Shown here: one piece after another, positions 25,480-33,882 of the stretch
How positions within the stretch are numbered: position 1 is the stretch's first letter
How the letters are laid out: each line of letters starts with the position of its first letter
DNA from: Kribbella solani
Lineage (GTDB): Bacteria; Actinomycetota; Actinomycetes; Propionibacteriales; Kribbellaceae
Direction: 5' to 3'
NCBI RefSeq assembly: GCF_014205295.1
Contig: NZ_JACHNF010000001.1
Span: forward strand, 5,642,001-5,706,000
DNA: 64,000 nucleotides
Notes under the pieces: generated by a model
What the model was told of the DNA's origin: nothing
Seen by the model: only the letters and a program-made list of their open reading frames with translations
Databases searched by the model: none
Program-made: the position numbers and the translations under genes

Positions 25480-26110
25480 TAACAGCACGACTCAGCCCGG
25501 CACCACCGGTGAGCCGGAGCCCGCCGCCACCCGCCCGGCCCCGGCCAACGCGATCGGCGAAGAACGCATCCTCGACGCGGCGTACGAGTTGCTGCTCGCG
25601 ATCGGGATGCGCCGGATGACGATGGCCGATATCGCCCGGCACGCCGAGGTGTCCCGCGCCACCCTGTACCGGCGCTGGCCGAACGTGCAGGCGGTGGTGG
25701 CCGCGCTGATGACCCGGGAGTGGACGATCGCGCTGGTGTCGGCGTTCCAGCCGGACGCCGTTGACGGCCGGACTCGCTTGGTCGAGGGCGTGGTCGAGGT
25801 GGTCGCGAAGACCCGCGTGCACCCGCTGATGCGGAAGATCATCGAGCTCGACCCGGAGTTCCTCACGCCGTACCTGCTGGAGCGCCGCGGCAGCAGCACG
25901 GTCGCGCACCTGGCGCTGGTCGAGGAAGGCATCCGCCAAGGTCAGGCGGACGAGTCGATCCGGGCCGGCGACCCGGTCTGGCTGGCCCGGCAGATCATCC
26001 TGGTCTCGCTGGCGTCGGCCGTGTCCGGTCCGGTGATGGCGGAGAAGGACGAGTACACCAAGCTGGACGAGGAGCTGCGGATCATGCTCACCAGGTACCT
26101 GACGCCATGA
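25466..26110 (+). CDS. TetR family transcriptional regulator
   Basis: A 214-residue regulator. The helix-turn-helix is MRRMTMADIARHAEVSRATL followed by YRRWPNVQAV, typical TetR. The start is GTG at 25466 or ATG at 25469. It overlaps the following glpD by 4 bases (ATGA). It probably represses itself, glpD and the divergent AGPS-like gene, with a lipid-related ligand as a guess from context. Confidence 0.9.
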   Translation: MMSQRNSTTQPGTTGEPEPAATRPAPANAIGEERILDAAYELLLAIGMRRMTMADIARHAEVSRATLYRRWPNVQAVVAALMTREWTIALVSAFQPDAVDGRTRLVEGVVEVVAKTRVHPLMRKIIELDPEFLTPYLLERRGSSTVAHLALVEEGIRQGQADESIRAGDPVWLARQIILVSLASAVSGPVMAEKDEYTKLDEELRIMLTRYLTP

Positions 26111-27630
26111 TGACCGTGGGCGACGCGAGCCTGAACGCGTCCCGCCGTGCCCGTGAGCTGGACTCACTGCGCGCGGTGGACGTGCTGGTGATCGGTGGCG
26201 GGGTCACCGGCGCCGGCGTCGCCCTGGACGCGGCCGCCCGCGGGCTGACCGTCGCCCTGGTGGAGAAGCACGATCTGGCCTTCGGGACCAGCCGGTGGAG
26301 TTCGAAGCTGGTGCACGGCGGCCTTCGGTACCTGGCTTCCGGGCACATTGGCATCGCGTACGAGAGTGCCGTCGAGCGCGGCATCCTGATGAAGACGACC
26401 GCGCCGCACCTCGTCCACCCGGTCCCGCAGATCGCACCGTGGTTGCCGCAGGCAAAGTTCGCGCAGGCCGCGCTGCTCCGGTCCGCGTTCCTCGGCGGGG
26501 ACATCCTGCGTACGTTCGCGCGGACCAGTGAGGACTACCTCCCGCACTCCCGCCGGGTCAGCTCCGCGGAGATCCTCCGGTACGCGCCGACGCTGCGCCC
26601 GGAGGGGATGCGCGGCGGCTTCCTGACCTGGGACGGGCAGTTGTACGACGACGCGCGCCTGGTCGTGGCGATCGCCCGGACCGCGGCGCAGTACGGGGGC
26701 CGCGTCCTGACCCAGGTCGCGGCCACCGACGTCACCGGGCGCGGCGCGGTCCTGATTGACCAGCTGACCGGTGAGCGGCGTGACGTCGACGCGCGGATGG
26801 TGATCAACGCGACCGGGATCTGGGCCGATCAAGTTGCCGCCGGCATCAAACTCCGGCCGAGCCGTGGTACCCATCTGGTGCTGCCGCAGTCGGTGTTCGG
26901 CGGGCTGTCCGCAGTCCTCACCGTGCCCGTACCGGGCGTGCTGCGCCGGGTGGTGATGGCGATCCCGGCGCCGGACGACCGGGTGTACGTCGGACTCACC
27001 GACGAGGACGCGCCCGGCCCGGTCAGCGACGTACCCCGGGCGACCGACGCGGAGATCGACTTTCTGCTGAACACGATCAGCGCGGCGGTGCAGCAGCCGA
27101 TCACCCGGGCGGACCTGCTCGGCACGTATGCCGGGCTGCGGCCGCTGCTCGACACGGGTCACCACAACGGGACCGCGGACATTTCCCGGCGGCACGCGGT
27201 GCTCACCAGTCCGGACGGGGTGGTGACGATCGTCGGCGGGAAGCTCACGACGTACCGGCGGATGGCCGCGGATGCGCTCGACACGGCGCTCGACCAATCG
27301 TCGGTGGAGGCGCGGCGGCCGTGCGAGACGCATCGGATTCCGCTCGTCGGCGCGGCGGACCGGGTTCGGCTGGCCGCGGTCCGGGCGCCGGCGCGGTTCG
27401 TGCAGCGGTACGGCATGGAGGCGCCACGGGTGATCGCCGGGCCGCCGGAGCTGCAGGAGCCGATCGCGCCCGGGCTGCGGACGACGTACGCCGAGCTGCG
27501 CTTCGCGATCCGGCACGAAGGCGCGCTGACCGAGGACGACGTACTCGATCGGCGGACCCGGATCGGCCTGTCGGCCGCGGACCGCGAGCTCGCGCTGCCG
27601 GCCGTCCGCGAGGCGTTCGCGGCGGTCTGA
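26107..27630 (+). CDS. glpD: Glycerol-3-phosphate dehydrogenase/oxidase
   Basis: A 507-residue FAD enzyme. The dinucleotide motif is VLVIGGGVTGAGVALDAAAR and the GlpD signature FGTSRWSSKLVHGGLRYL follows. Later conserved segments include INATGIWAD, RGTHLVLP, YVGLTDED and GLRPLL. It oxidises sn-glycerol-3-phosphate to DHAP and passes electrons to quinone or oxygen at the membrane face. Its start overlaps the TetR stop. The divergent AGPS-like gene needs acyl-DHAP, so the three genes form a plausible glycerolipid unit. Confidence 0.95.
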   Translation: MMTVGDASLNASRRARELDSLRAVDVLVIGGGVTGAGVALDAAARGLTVALVEKHDLAFGTSRWSSKLVHGGLRYLASGHIGIAYESAVERGILMKTTAPHLVHPVPQIAPWLPQAKFAQAALLRSAFLGGDILRTFARTSEDYLPHSRRVSSAEILRYAPTLRPEGMRGGFLTWDGQLYDDARLVVAIARTAAQYGGRVLTQVAATDVTGRGAVLIDQLTGERRDVDARMVINATGIWADQVAAGIKLRPSRGTHLVLPQSVFGGLSAVLTVPVPGVLRRVVMAIPAPDDRVYVGLTDEDAPGPVSDVPRATDAEIDFLLNTISAAVQQPITRADLLGTYAGLRPLLDTGHHNGTADISRRHAVLTSPDGVVTIVGGKLTTYRRMAADALDTALDQSSVEARRPCETHRIPLVGAADRVRLAAVRAPARFVQRYGMEAPRVIAGPPELQEPIAPGLRTTYAELRFAIRHEGALTEDDVLDRRTRIGLSAADRELALPAVREAFAAV

Positions 27631-27700
27631 ACCGGTTGTGGATAACCGGAACCACCCGGGCCCCCGTTCGGGTTAGGTTTGGCGGCGGGGAGGTGGAAAG

Positions 27701-28651
27701 GTGATGCAGCCTTATCCGGTGCCGCACCAGCCGGGGCCGTACCAGCCGCCGCCGGTGATTCCGCGGTACCGGCCGCTGAAGCCGGTGGCCATCGTCAGCA
27801 TCGTGCTGATCGGGCTGACCGCGGTCGCGGCGGTGGTCCAGTCGGTGCTGATGTGGCGTTCGTACGACGAGGTGAAGCGGCTCATCTACGGCCTCCTCAC
27901 CGAGGACGAGATCAACAGCAACGTCGAGACGATCGCCGGCGTCGGCCCGTTCCTGAACCTGGTCAGCTACCTGCTGATCGGGACCGGGATCGCCTTCATG
28001 ATCTGGCTGTGGCAGGCCCGGGAGAACACCGACTTCCTGTACTCACCGTTCGCGCCGCGGCCGGCCGTACCCGCCGATCCGGTCCGGGGCCCGCACCGGC
28101 GCGCGGCCGGGTGGATCGTCGGGTCGTGGTTCTGCCCGATCGTCCAGTTCTGGTATCCGCTGCAGATCGTCCAGGACATCGCCGCCGCGAGCGAGCCGCC
28201 GGAGCAGCCCGGAGCGGGCCGCTCCGGGCGGATGCGGATGCTGCTGACCGGTTGGTGGGCGACCTGGACGGGCTTCTGGGTGATCGTGGTCGGCGGCGGT
28301 TCGTTCGCGGCGATCAGTTTCATCGTGTGGTTCATCCGGCTGGTGCAGGTCGCGGACAACAGCGACCCGGACAGTCCCTATGCCGACATTTACGACATGC
28401 AGGACTTCATGGTGCGGGTCGCGCTGGCCGTCGACATCGGGTTCACGGTCGCGGCCGTGCTGCTGATCGTGGCCGGCGTGGCGGCCGCGTTCATGATGCT
28501 CCGGATCACCGACTGGCAGCACCTCCGGGCGACCACGCCGCCGCCGGCGCAGTGGCCGACGCGCCCGCCGGAGCCACCGCGGTACGCGCCTCGATTCCAG
28601 CCGCCGCAGGCTCAGCCGCCCGGGCCTGGGTTCCCGTCCTACGGGCCTTGA
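27701..28651 (+). CDS. DUF4328 membrane protein (third paralogue)
   Basis: A 316-residue protein with a Pro-rich N-terminus (PHQPGPYQPPPVIP), about four membrane helices and the DUF4328 motifs FMIWLWQARENTDFLY, RRAAGWIVGSWFCPIVQFWYP and LQIVQDIAAAS. A Pro-rich tail ends it. Starts GTG 27701 and ATG 27704 are both possible after GGAGG. A single DnaA-box-like TGTGGATAA is at 27637-27645, just upstream. Function unknown. It overlaps the convergent PP2C gene by 13 bases. Confidence 0.82.
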   Translation: MMQPYPVPHQPGPYQPPPVIPRYRPLKPVAIVSIVLIGLTAVAAVVQSVLMWRSYDEVKRLIYGLLTEDEINSNVETIAGVGPFLNLVSYLLIGTGIAFMIWLWQARENTDFLYSPFAPRPAVPADPVRGPHRRAAGWIVGSWFCPIVQFWYPLQIVQDIAAASEPPEQPGAGRSGRMRMLLTGWWATWTGFWVIVVGGGSFAAISFIVWFIRLVQVADNSDPDSPYADIYDMQDFMVRVALAVDIGFTVAAVLLIVAGVAAAFMMLRITDWQHLRATTPPPAQWPTRPPEPPRYAPRFQPPQAQPPGPGFPSYGP

Positions 28652-29412
28652 AGGAAGACCACGCTCGCGTCGTCGTACCGCTTCCCCTTCGCGGTCGAGA
28701 GCGCGTCATACTCGCGTACGCGCTCGACCAACCGGCGCGGGCCTTCGGTGCCGAGTACGTCGAGAAGCTCGTCCCAGCCGTGCCCGTACCGTTCGCTGAA
28801 CCGCGAAGCGCCGTCCGTGAGCAGCGCGATCGCGTCGACGGCGGCACGGTCGGTGTCGCCGGTCACCGCCTCGTACGCCGCCTTGGGCTCGGTGCTCGCG
28901 ACCCAGAATCCACCCGGCTGATTCCGCAACCGGCGTACGGCGGCCAGCGTCCGTTCCGGCAACTGGTCGATCCGGTCGTCACTGTGTACGGTCACCTGTC
29001 CGGCCGGCGAGCGTACGACGATCGGCGAATCGGCCAGGACCAGGTGCTCGACGTGATCCGGATGCAGCCGCACCATCGCGACCGTTGACGACGGGCTGTC
29101 CGGATTGCCGACATCACAGCTGTCCGCGTGACCGGCCCGGACCGTGGCGATCACCTCGGCGAGGATCTCGGGCGGCGAAGCGGACGAGCGGGTGAGCAAC
29201 GGTCGCGCGAGCTCCTCGGCCAGCCGCATCACCAGCCAGGCGACCGAGTGCAGGCAGCCAGACTCGACTCCGGCCGGAGCGGTGGCACCGTCGAGTACGA
29301 CGGCGAAGTCCGGCCCGGTCAGGACCAGGTCCTCGTTCACCGCCGGCGGTCGCCGATCCGGCGCGGCCTCACTGATCGAACGGATCTCCACCGGGCCCAG
29401 GCTAGGGGACAC
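28639..29412 (-). CDS. PP2C-type protein phosphatase
   Basis: A 257-residue protein with PP2C metal-site motifs: VNEDLVL, VVLDGAT (the DG pair), LLTDGASRF and a C-terminal DDASVVFL. It would remove phosphate from Ser/Thr residues using two metal ions. It has no membrane segment, so it is cytosolic. The start is GTG 29412, with GTG at 29391 as an alternative. It ends 3 bases into the track of the convergent DUF4328 gene. Substrates unknown; a PASTA kinase is encoded at the left edge of the window but is not linked. Confidence 0.8.
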   Translation of the reverse strand: MSPSLGPVEIRSISEAAPDRRPPAVNEDLVLTGPDFAVVLDGATAPAGVESGCLHSVAWLVMRLAEELARPLLTRSSASPPEILAEVIATVRAGHADSCDVGNPDSPSSTVAMVRLHPDHVEHLVLADSPIVVRSPAGQVTVHSDDRIDQLPERTLAAVRRLRNQPGGFWVASTEPKAAYEAVTGDTDRAAVDAIALLTDGASRFSERYGHGWDELLDVLGTEGPRRLVERVREYDALSTAKGKRYDDASVVFLQGP

Positions 29413-29415
29413 GCC

Positions 29416-30387
29416 CTAGACGGACTCCGACCAGCTGTCGGCGAGGGACTGGTCCAGGGCGACTTTCGGGGACCAGCCGAGAGTTTCGCCGATCAGGGTG
29501 ATGTCGGCCTGCTGCCAGGCCGCGCCGAGAGCGGTCTGGTCGTCGTCGACGATCCGGGCCGGCTGACCGCTCCGCTCGAACAGCTGACCGGCGACGTCCC
29601 GGGCCAGCGTCGCCCGGCCGGTGCCGACGTTCAGCACCGGTGGCAGCTTGCCGTCCGCGAGCGCGACCGCGAGTACCGCCTCGGCCACGTCCCGGACGTC
29701 GACGAAGTCCCGCCAGACATCCAGCGACCCGACTTCGATCAGCTGCCGCGACCGCAGGTCCCGGATCACCCGGCCGGTCAGCGTACTCTCCGGCGCGCCC
29801 GGCCCGATCACGTCGAAGATCCGCAGCACGACCGCGTCCCAGCCGGCCCGTTGCGCCCGCAGCACGAGTTCCGAACCGGCCAGCTTGGTGATCCCGTACG
29901 GTCCGAGCGGCCGCGGCGGAGTCTGCTCGTCGAGACTGGTCCCGTGCTGCCCGGCGCCGTACTCGGCCGCCGACCCGAGCTGGACGAACCGGGCGTGCCC
30001 GGCGTTGTCCCGCACCGAGTTGAGCAGCGCCGCGACCGCGATCACGTTCGCTCCGACCAGGTCGGCCGGCTCACCGAGGGTGGCGCCGACCGCGTTGACG
30101 ATCACGGTCGGCTTGTACATCCCGATCTGGGTGTCCAGCGCGTACGGGTGCATCGAGGTCAGGTCGCACCGCCGGAACGGCTCGCTCCGCGTCCGGCTCA
30201 GGCCGCGGTACTCGATCCCACGATCAGCGAGCAGCGCGCAGATCCGGGCACCGAGAAACCCACCCGCCCCGAACACCATCACCCGCTGAGAGGGTGTTCG
30301 AGGACTCTGTGCCGTAGCGCCGAGGTGCCGTGCCGAGTGCCCCGCAGTAGGTACAGAGTCCTCGAACACCCTCTTGGTTCCGGTCAC
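29416..30387 (-). CDS. NAD-dependent epimerase/dehydratase family protein
   Basis: An extended SDR of about 323 residues. The nucleotide motif is VFGAGGFLG, the catalytic motif YGITK (YxxxK), and DFVDVRDVAEAVLAV is the usual late motif. Probable nucleotide-sugar epimerase or reductase; substrate unknown. The start is uncertain: GTG at 30387 gives an atypical 35-residue N-terminal extension that contains both arms of a 22-bp inverted repeat, whereas GTG 30282 or ATG 30279 starts right at the Rossmann fold. It lies 3 bases upstream of the PP2C gene on the same strand. Confidence 0.82.
   Translation of the reverse strand: MTGTKRVFEDSVPTAGHSARHLGATAQSPRTPSQRVMVFGAGGFLGARICALLADRGIEYRGLSRTRSEPFRRCDLTSMHPYALDTQIGMYKPTVIVNAVGATLGEPADLVGANVIAVAALLNSVRDNAGHARFVQLGSAAEYGAGQHGTSLDEQTPPRPLGPYGITKLAGSELVLRAQRAGWDAVVLRIFDVIGPGAPESTLTGRVIRDLRSRQLIEVGSLDVWRDFVDVRDVAEAVLAVALADGKLPPVLNVGTGRATLARDVAGQLFERSGQPARIVDDDQTALGAAWQQADITLIGETLGWSPKVALDQSLADSWSESV
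30289..30374. repeat. Perfect 22-bp inverted repeat
   Basis: Bases 30289-30310 (starting AGAGGGTGTTCGAGGACTC) are the exact inverse complement of 30353-30374, separated by 42 bases. They lie at the 5' end of the epimerase gene. Two more pairs extend the stem inward after a G-T wobble. Confidence 0.9.
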
Positions 30388-30502
30388 TCCTCCATCGTGC
30401 GGTGCCTATTTGTCGGTGGGCCTACCGTTCGCCGTCACAACTGTCTCGGTGATGTGTCGGCGCCGGGTGGCAGGGTGGGTGCACACCGAGCGAGGGAGTG
30501 CC

Positions 30503-31108
30503 ATGGCTGACCGAGGGCGTACGGCCGCGCCGACCGAGTCGACAATCCGGGACTGGGACGAGGCGGACCCGTCCGGGCAGACGTACCGGCGGGTGTTGTT
30601 CGTCGACGCCGACCTGACCGAGGTGCAGAACCGTGGCGGGGTGTTCGAGGAGTGCACGTTCCGCGGGGTCAAGTTCAACGCGTCCACGCATACCGACGCC
30701 GCGTTCGTGAACTGCACGTTCGTCCGGTGCTCGCTGTTCGACACCACCTTCACCCGATGCAAACTGGTCGGCAGCTACTTCGACGACTGCAGCTTCAACC
30801 TGCTCAAGGTGACCGGCGGCGACTGGTCCTTCACCGCGCTCCCGCGGGCGAACCTGAAAGGCACCGAGTTCAGCGGGGTGAAGTTCCGCGAGGCGGATCT
30901 GACCGGCATCCGCGCCGCGAACGCCGGGCTCCGCGACCTCGACCTGTCCGGCGCGACGCTGCAGCGGGCCGATTTCACCGGCGCCGACCTGCGCGGCTCC
31001 GACCTGTCCACGCTCGATCCGCTGACCGTGACACTGCGGGACGCGCGGATCGACGTTACCCAGGCGATGATTGTCGCGGCCGCGCTAGGGCTCGACGTCA
31101 GACCGTGA
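30503..31108 (+). CDS. Pentapeptide-repeat protein
   Basis: A 201-residue protein with tandem five-residue repeats of the A(D/N)LXX / CXFXX form (FEECTFRGVKF, CTFVRCSLFD, RADFTGADLRGSDLS). These fold into a right-handed quadrilateral beta-helix. Qnr and MfpA are DNA-mimicking members that bind gyrase; most members have no known role. The ATG at 30503 follows GAGGGAG. It is divergent from the epimerase gene and is followed by a DnaA-box cluster. Gyrase binding is possible but not supported by anything beyond the fold. Confidence 0.85.
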   Translation: MADRGRTAAPTESTIRDWDEADPSGQTYRRVLFVDADLTEVQNRGGVFEECTFRGVKFNASTHTDAAFVNCTFVRCSLFDTTFTRCKLVGSYFDDCSFNLLKVTGGDWSFTALPRANLKGTEFSGVKFREADLTGIRAANAGLRDLDLSGATLQRADFTGADLRGSDLSTLDPLTVTLRDARIDVTQAMIVAAALGLDVRP

Positions 31109-31110
31109 GC

Positions 31111-31170
31111 TGTGGATATCCCCAGGTAGTTACGCGGTCGTCCACGGGCCTATCCACAGGCTGTGGATAA
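31111..31170. other. DnaA-box-like cluster between pentapeptide and VanZ genes
   Basis: TGTGGATAT at 31111-31119, CTATCCACA at 31150-31158 and the consensus TGTGGATAA at 31162-31170. The last two form a near-perfect palindrome (TATCCACAGGCTGTGGATA). The cluster fills the gap between two convergent genes and ends exactly where the VanZ-like stop codon begins. Confidence 0.5.
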
Positions 31171-31839
31171 CTATCCGGATAACTGTGTATTCGTTCTGTG
31201 ATATCTCACGGCGGCGTTACGACGGTTCGGCGCCACCGAAGTACCACGCCGGTGCCGGGCGGGGCGTCGCCTCGAGCGTACGACGAGCAGCGCCGCGTGC
31301 TCGACCGCGTACGGCGCCGTGACCAGCCGGCGCCCGCGTACGCCGACCAGCAGGCCGTGCGCGATCGTCTGCAGCCCGGCCGCGAGGCCGACCCCGCAGA
31401 AGGCGCCGAGCGAGTTCGTCATCACGTCGTGCAGCTGGCAGGTCCGCCCGAGCGACGGGATCAGCGCCTGGATCGCCTCGATCGACGCTGACAGCCCGAT
31501 CCCGGCCGCGACCGCCTCGGCCCGGCGGCTGCCGGCCAGCGTCAGCATCCCGGTGAACGGGACGAAGAGCAGCACGTTGAGCGGCGCCTGGATCGAGGTC
31601 AGCCCGCCGGAGCCGGCCATCCGCGCCCCGCACTGACCGACCACACCCAGGTGCAGGCCGGTCGGGCTGAGCGTCGCCGCGAGGACGAGGACGAAGGTCG
31701 CCGGCAGGCAGAACGCGGCCAGCCGGGGGATCAGGTCGCCCGGCCGGCGCAACGACGAGATGGCGATCGGCAGCGTCATGCCGGTGAGCACGAGCCAGCT
31801 GTCCAGTAGGTGTGGGATACCGCGATAAGTCTCGAGCAC
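31171..31839 (-). CDS. VanZ-like membrane protein
   Basis: A 222-residue membrane protein. The VanZ-type motifs are the Asn/Pro-rich NVLLFVPFTGMLTLAG and the EAIQALIPSLGRTCQLHDVM and NSLGAFCGVGLA segments. About five membrane helices are seen, with a basic tail. VanZ confers low-level teicoplanin resistance in enterococci; general function is unclear. GTG at 31839 was chosen for the GGGAGGG upstream; longer in-frame starts exist but lack support. It is divergent from the two-component system operon. Confidence 0.8.
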   Translation of the reverse strand: MLETYRGIPHLLDSWLVLTGMTLPIAISSLRRPGDLIPRLAAFCLPATFVLVLAATLSPTGLHLGVVGQCGARMAGSGGLTSIQAPLNVLLFVPFTGMLTLAGSRRAEAVAAGIGLSASIEAIQALIPSLGRTCQLHDVMTNSLGAFCGVGLAAGLQTIAHGLLVGVRGRRLVTAPYAVEHAALLVVRSRRRPARHRRGTSVAPNRRNAAVRYHRTNTQLSG

Positions 31840-32157
31840 GCGTCCGGACCCTCCCGTGGTCGACGGCTGCCTCGAACCCTTCTCGACTTCCAGAACGACA
31901 ATCTGCCGACCGCTCCCACCGCCGCCAGGCCTGTCCGGACATCTGCACGCAGCCGCAAGCCTCCCGTTACAGTCTGTGACACTCCGTGCACAAATTGACA
32001 CGGAAGGAAGGTGCTCAGGGCAACGATCATGTGCCTTCCGGATCAGCGGCCGATCAACCGATCGGTGGAGCCGGATCCGGCCGGGCGGTCGATGTGCCGG
32101 ACCGGGCTCCGGCGGCACAGTCGAGGTACCGAACCGAACCCTCGACAGGAGACCACC
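31840..32157. promoter_or_regulatory. 318-base divergent promoter region
   Basis: This gap separates the VanZ-like gene from the two-component operon. No gene is visible. TTGACA occurs at 31993-31998, and an AGGAG site sits near 32147 before the ATG at 32158. It should hold both promoters. Confidence 0.4.
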
Positions 32158-32571
32158 ATGAACACCCCCGCGAACCTCGGGCACCCGCGAAGCGCCGCCA
32201 CGTTGCGGAGCGTGCGGCTGCTGGTGACCGGCTACCTGGCGATCAGCGTGCTGACCCTGATCGCGATCGTCGTGATGCGCAACGACGCGACGGCCGTCAA
32301 CCCCGCCGTCTGGACCCGCGGCACCATCGTGGTCGCCGCGGCGACGGTGACCTTCCTGCTCGCCCGGAGCGCCGCTCGCGGCTCCCGCGGGGCCTACCGC
32401 CGGCTCCGGATCGTCTCGGCGGCAATGCTGGTCGCGGTCGTGGTGATCATCGCCCTGCCGGGTACGTTCCCGCTGTGGATGAAGAGCGAGCAGGCCGTCT
32501 GCGGGCTGCTGCTGCTCGGTGTCGCCGTCCTGGTGAACGGGAAGCACCTCCGCTCGGTGTTCACTGACTAG
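32158..32571 (+). CDS. Small membrane protein co-encoded with a two-component system
   Basis: A 137-residue protein with four predicted membrane helices (VRLLVTGYLAISVLTLIAI; TIVVAAATVTFLLA; MLVAVVVIIALPG; AVCGLLLLGVAVLVNG). No family is recognised. AGGAG lies upstream of the ATG. Its stop codon is immediately followed by the ATG of the histidine kinase, so the genes are co-transcribed. It may act as a partner or accessory sensor of the kinase (inference). Confidence 0.7.
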   Translation: MNTPANLGHPRSAATLRSVRLLVTGYLAISVLTLIAIVVMRNDATAVNPAVWTRGTIVVAAATVTFLLARSAARGSRGAYRRLRIVSAAMLVAVVVIIALPGTFPLWMKSEQAVCGLLLLGVAVLVNGKHLRSVFTD

Positions 32572-33882
32572 ATGAGCGAGCGCGTGTGGCCGGTTCGGCT
32601 GACAGTGGTGCCGTACGTACTGCTGGCGCTACTCGCCGGCGTCACGAGCCTGATCAAACGCGACCAGCCCGAGTCGCTGACCATCGATCTCGGGCTGTGC
32701 GCGCTGGTCGGGCTGTGGACCCTCGGAATGTTCACGCTGCGGCCGGCGCGACGGAGCGACACCCGCGCGATGGCGATCTTCATCGCGGGGTACGTGGTGC
32801 TGCTGGCCGTGCTCGTGGTCCGGGACCCGTGGTTCGGGTTCCTCACCCCGGCCGGGTACTTCTACACCTTCATGCTGCTGCCGTGGCCGTTCGAACTGCT
32901 CGGCGTCGGCGCGGTCGCGGTGATCGCCGGGACCGCACAGTCGTACGACATTCCGAAGACGGATGTGTTCGGCCTGCTCGGCTGCGCCGCCGCGATCGGC
33001 GTGAACGTGGTCGGGATGTGCTTCGGGGCCTGGCTCGTCCAGCGTCGCGAGGTGCTCAGCCGGCAACGCCAGGACGCGGTCGACGCGCTGACCGAAGCCA
33101 ACCAGCGGCTCGAGGCGACGCTGACCGAGAACGCGGTGCTGCACGAGCAGCTCCTGACCCAGGCCCGGGAGGCAGGCGTGATCGACGAACGACAGCGGAT
33201 GGCCCGCGAGATCCACGACACCCTCGCGCAGGGGTTGACCGGCATCGTCACGCAACTGCAGGCCGCGGAGCATTCCGCCGACTGGCGCCGGCACGTCACC
33301 ACCGCAGTCGATCTCGCCCGGGACAGCCTGACCGAGGCACGGCGATCGGTGCACGCGTTGCGTCCACAGCCGCTGCAGTCGGCCACGTTGAACGAGGCGA
33401 TCGGCGATGTCGTACGCCGCTGGTCCGCCGTGCACGGGATCGACGGGCGGCTCACCATCACCGGTACGCCGCGGGTGCTGACGCCCGATGAAGAATCCAC
33501 CTTGCTGCGGGCCGCGCAGGAGGCACTCGCCAACGTGGCCAAGTACGCGCAGGCTACTCGGGTGGGGGTGACGTTGTCGTACCTGGAGAGGAAGGTCGCG
33601 TTGGACGTACGGGACGACGGGATCGGGTTCGATCCGGCCGCGAGTACTGACGGGAGCACGGCGTCGGCGGGCGGGGGATTCGGGCTGATCGCGATGCGGC
33701 AGCGGGTCGAGGCACTGAACGGCACCCTCGAAATCGAGTCCGAGCCCGGCGCCGGCACCGCGATCTCAGCAACCATCCCAACCTCCGGAGCAGCCGCCGA
33801 CGCGGGCGCATCCGTCGACGCGGGAGTTGCCGGGGATGCGGGAGTAGCCGGAGCGGCCGGGGATGCGGGGGTGTCCTCGTGA
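32572..33882 (+). CDS. NarL-family sensor histidine kinase
   Basis: A 436-residue kinase with about five or six N-terminal membrane helices, a coiled-coil linker (around residues 160-205), the HisKA_3 phosphoacceptor at His215 (REIHDTLAQGLTG) and an HATPase domain (N box AAQEALANVAKYA; G boxes DDGIGFD and GGGFGLIAM). The C-terminal tail is an Ala/Gly/Asp/Val repeat. It phosphorylates the response regulator that overlaps it by 4 bases. The short extracytoplasmic loops suggest sensing in or at the membrane, as in LiaS or DesK. Confidence 0.93.
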   Translation: MSERVWPVRLTVVPYVLLALLAGVTSLIKRDQPESLTIDLGLCALVGLWTLGMFTLRPARRSDTRAMAIFIAGYVVLLAVLVVRDPWFGFLTPAGYFYTFMLLPWPFELLGVGAVAVIAGTAQSYDIPKTDVFGLLGCAAAIGVNVVGMCFGAWLVQRREVLSRQRQDAVDALTEANQRLEATLTENAVLHEQLLTQAREAGVIDERQRMAREIHDTLAQGLTGIVTQLQAAEHSADWRRHVTTAVDLARDSLTEARRSVHALRPQPLQSATLNEAIGDVVRRWSAVHGIDGRLTITGTPRVLTPDEESTLLRAAQEALANVAKYAQATRVGVTLSYLERKVALDVRDDGIGFDPAASTDGSTASAGGGFGLIAMRQRVEALNGTLEIESEPGAGTAISATIPTSGAAADAGASVDAGVAGDAGVAGAAGDAGVSS

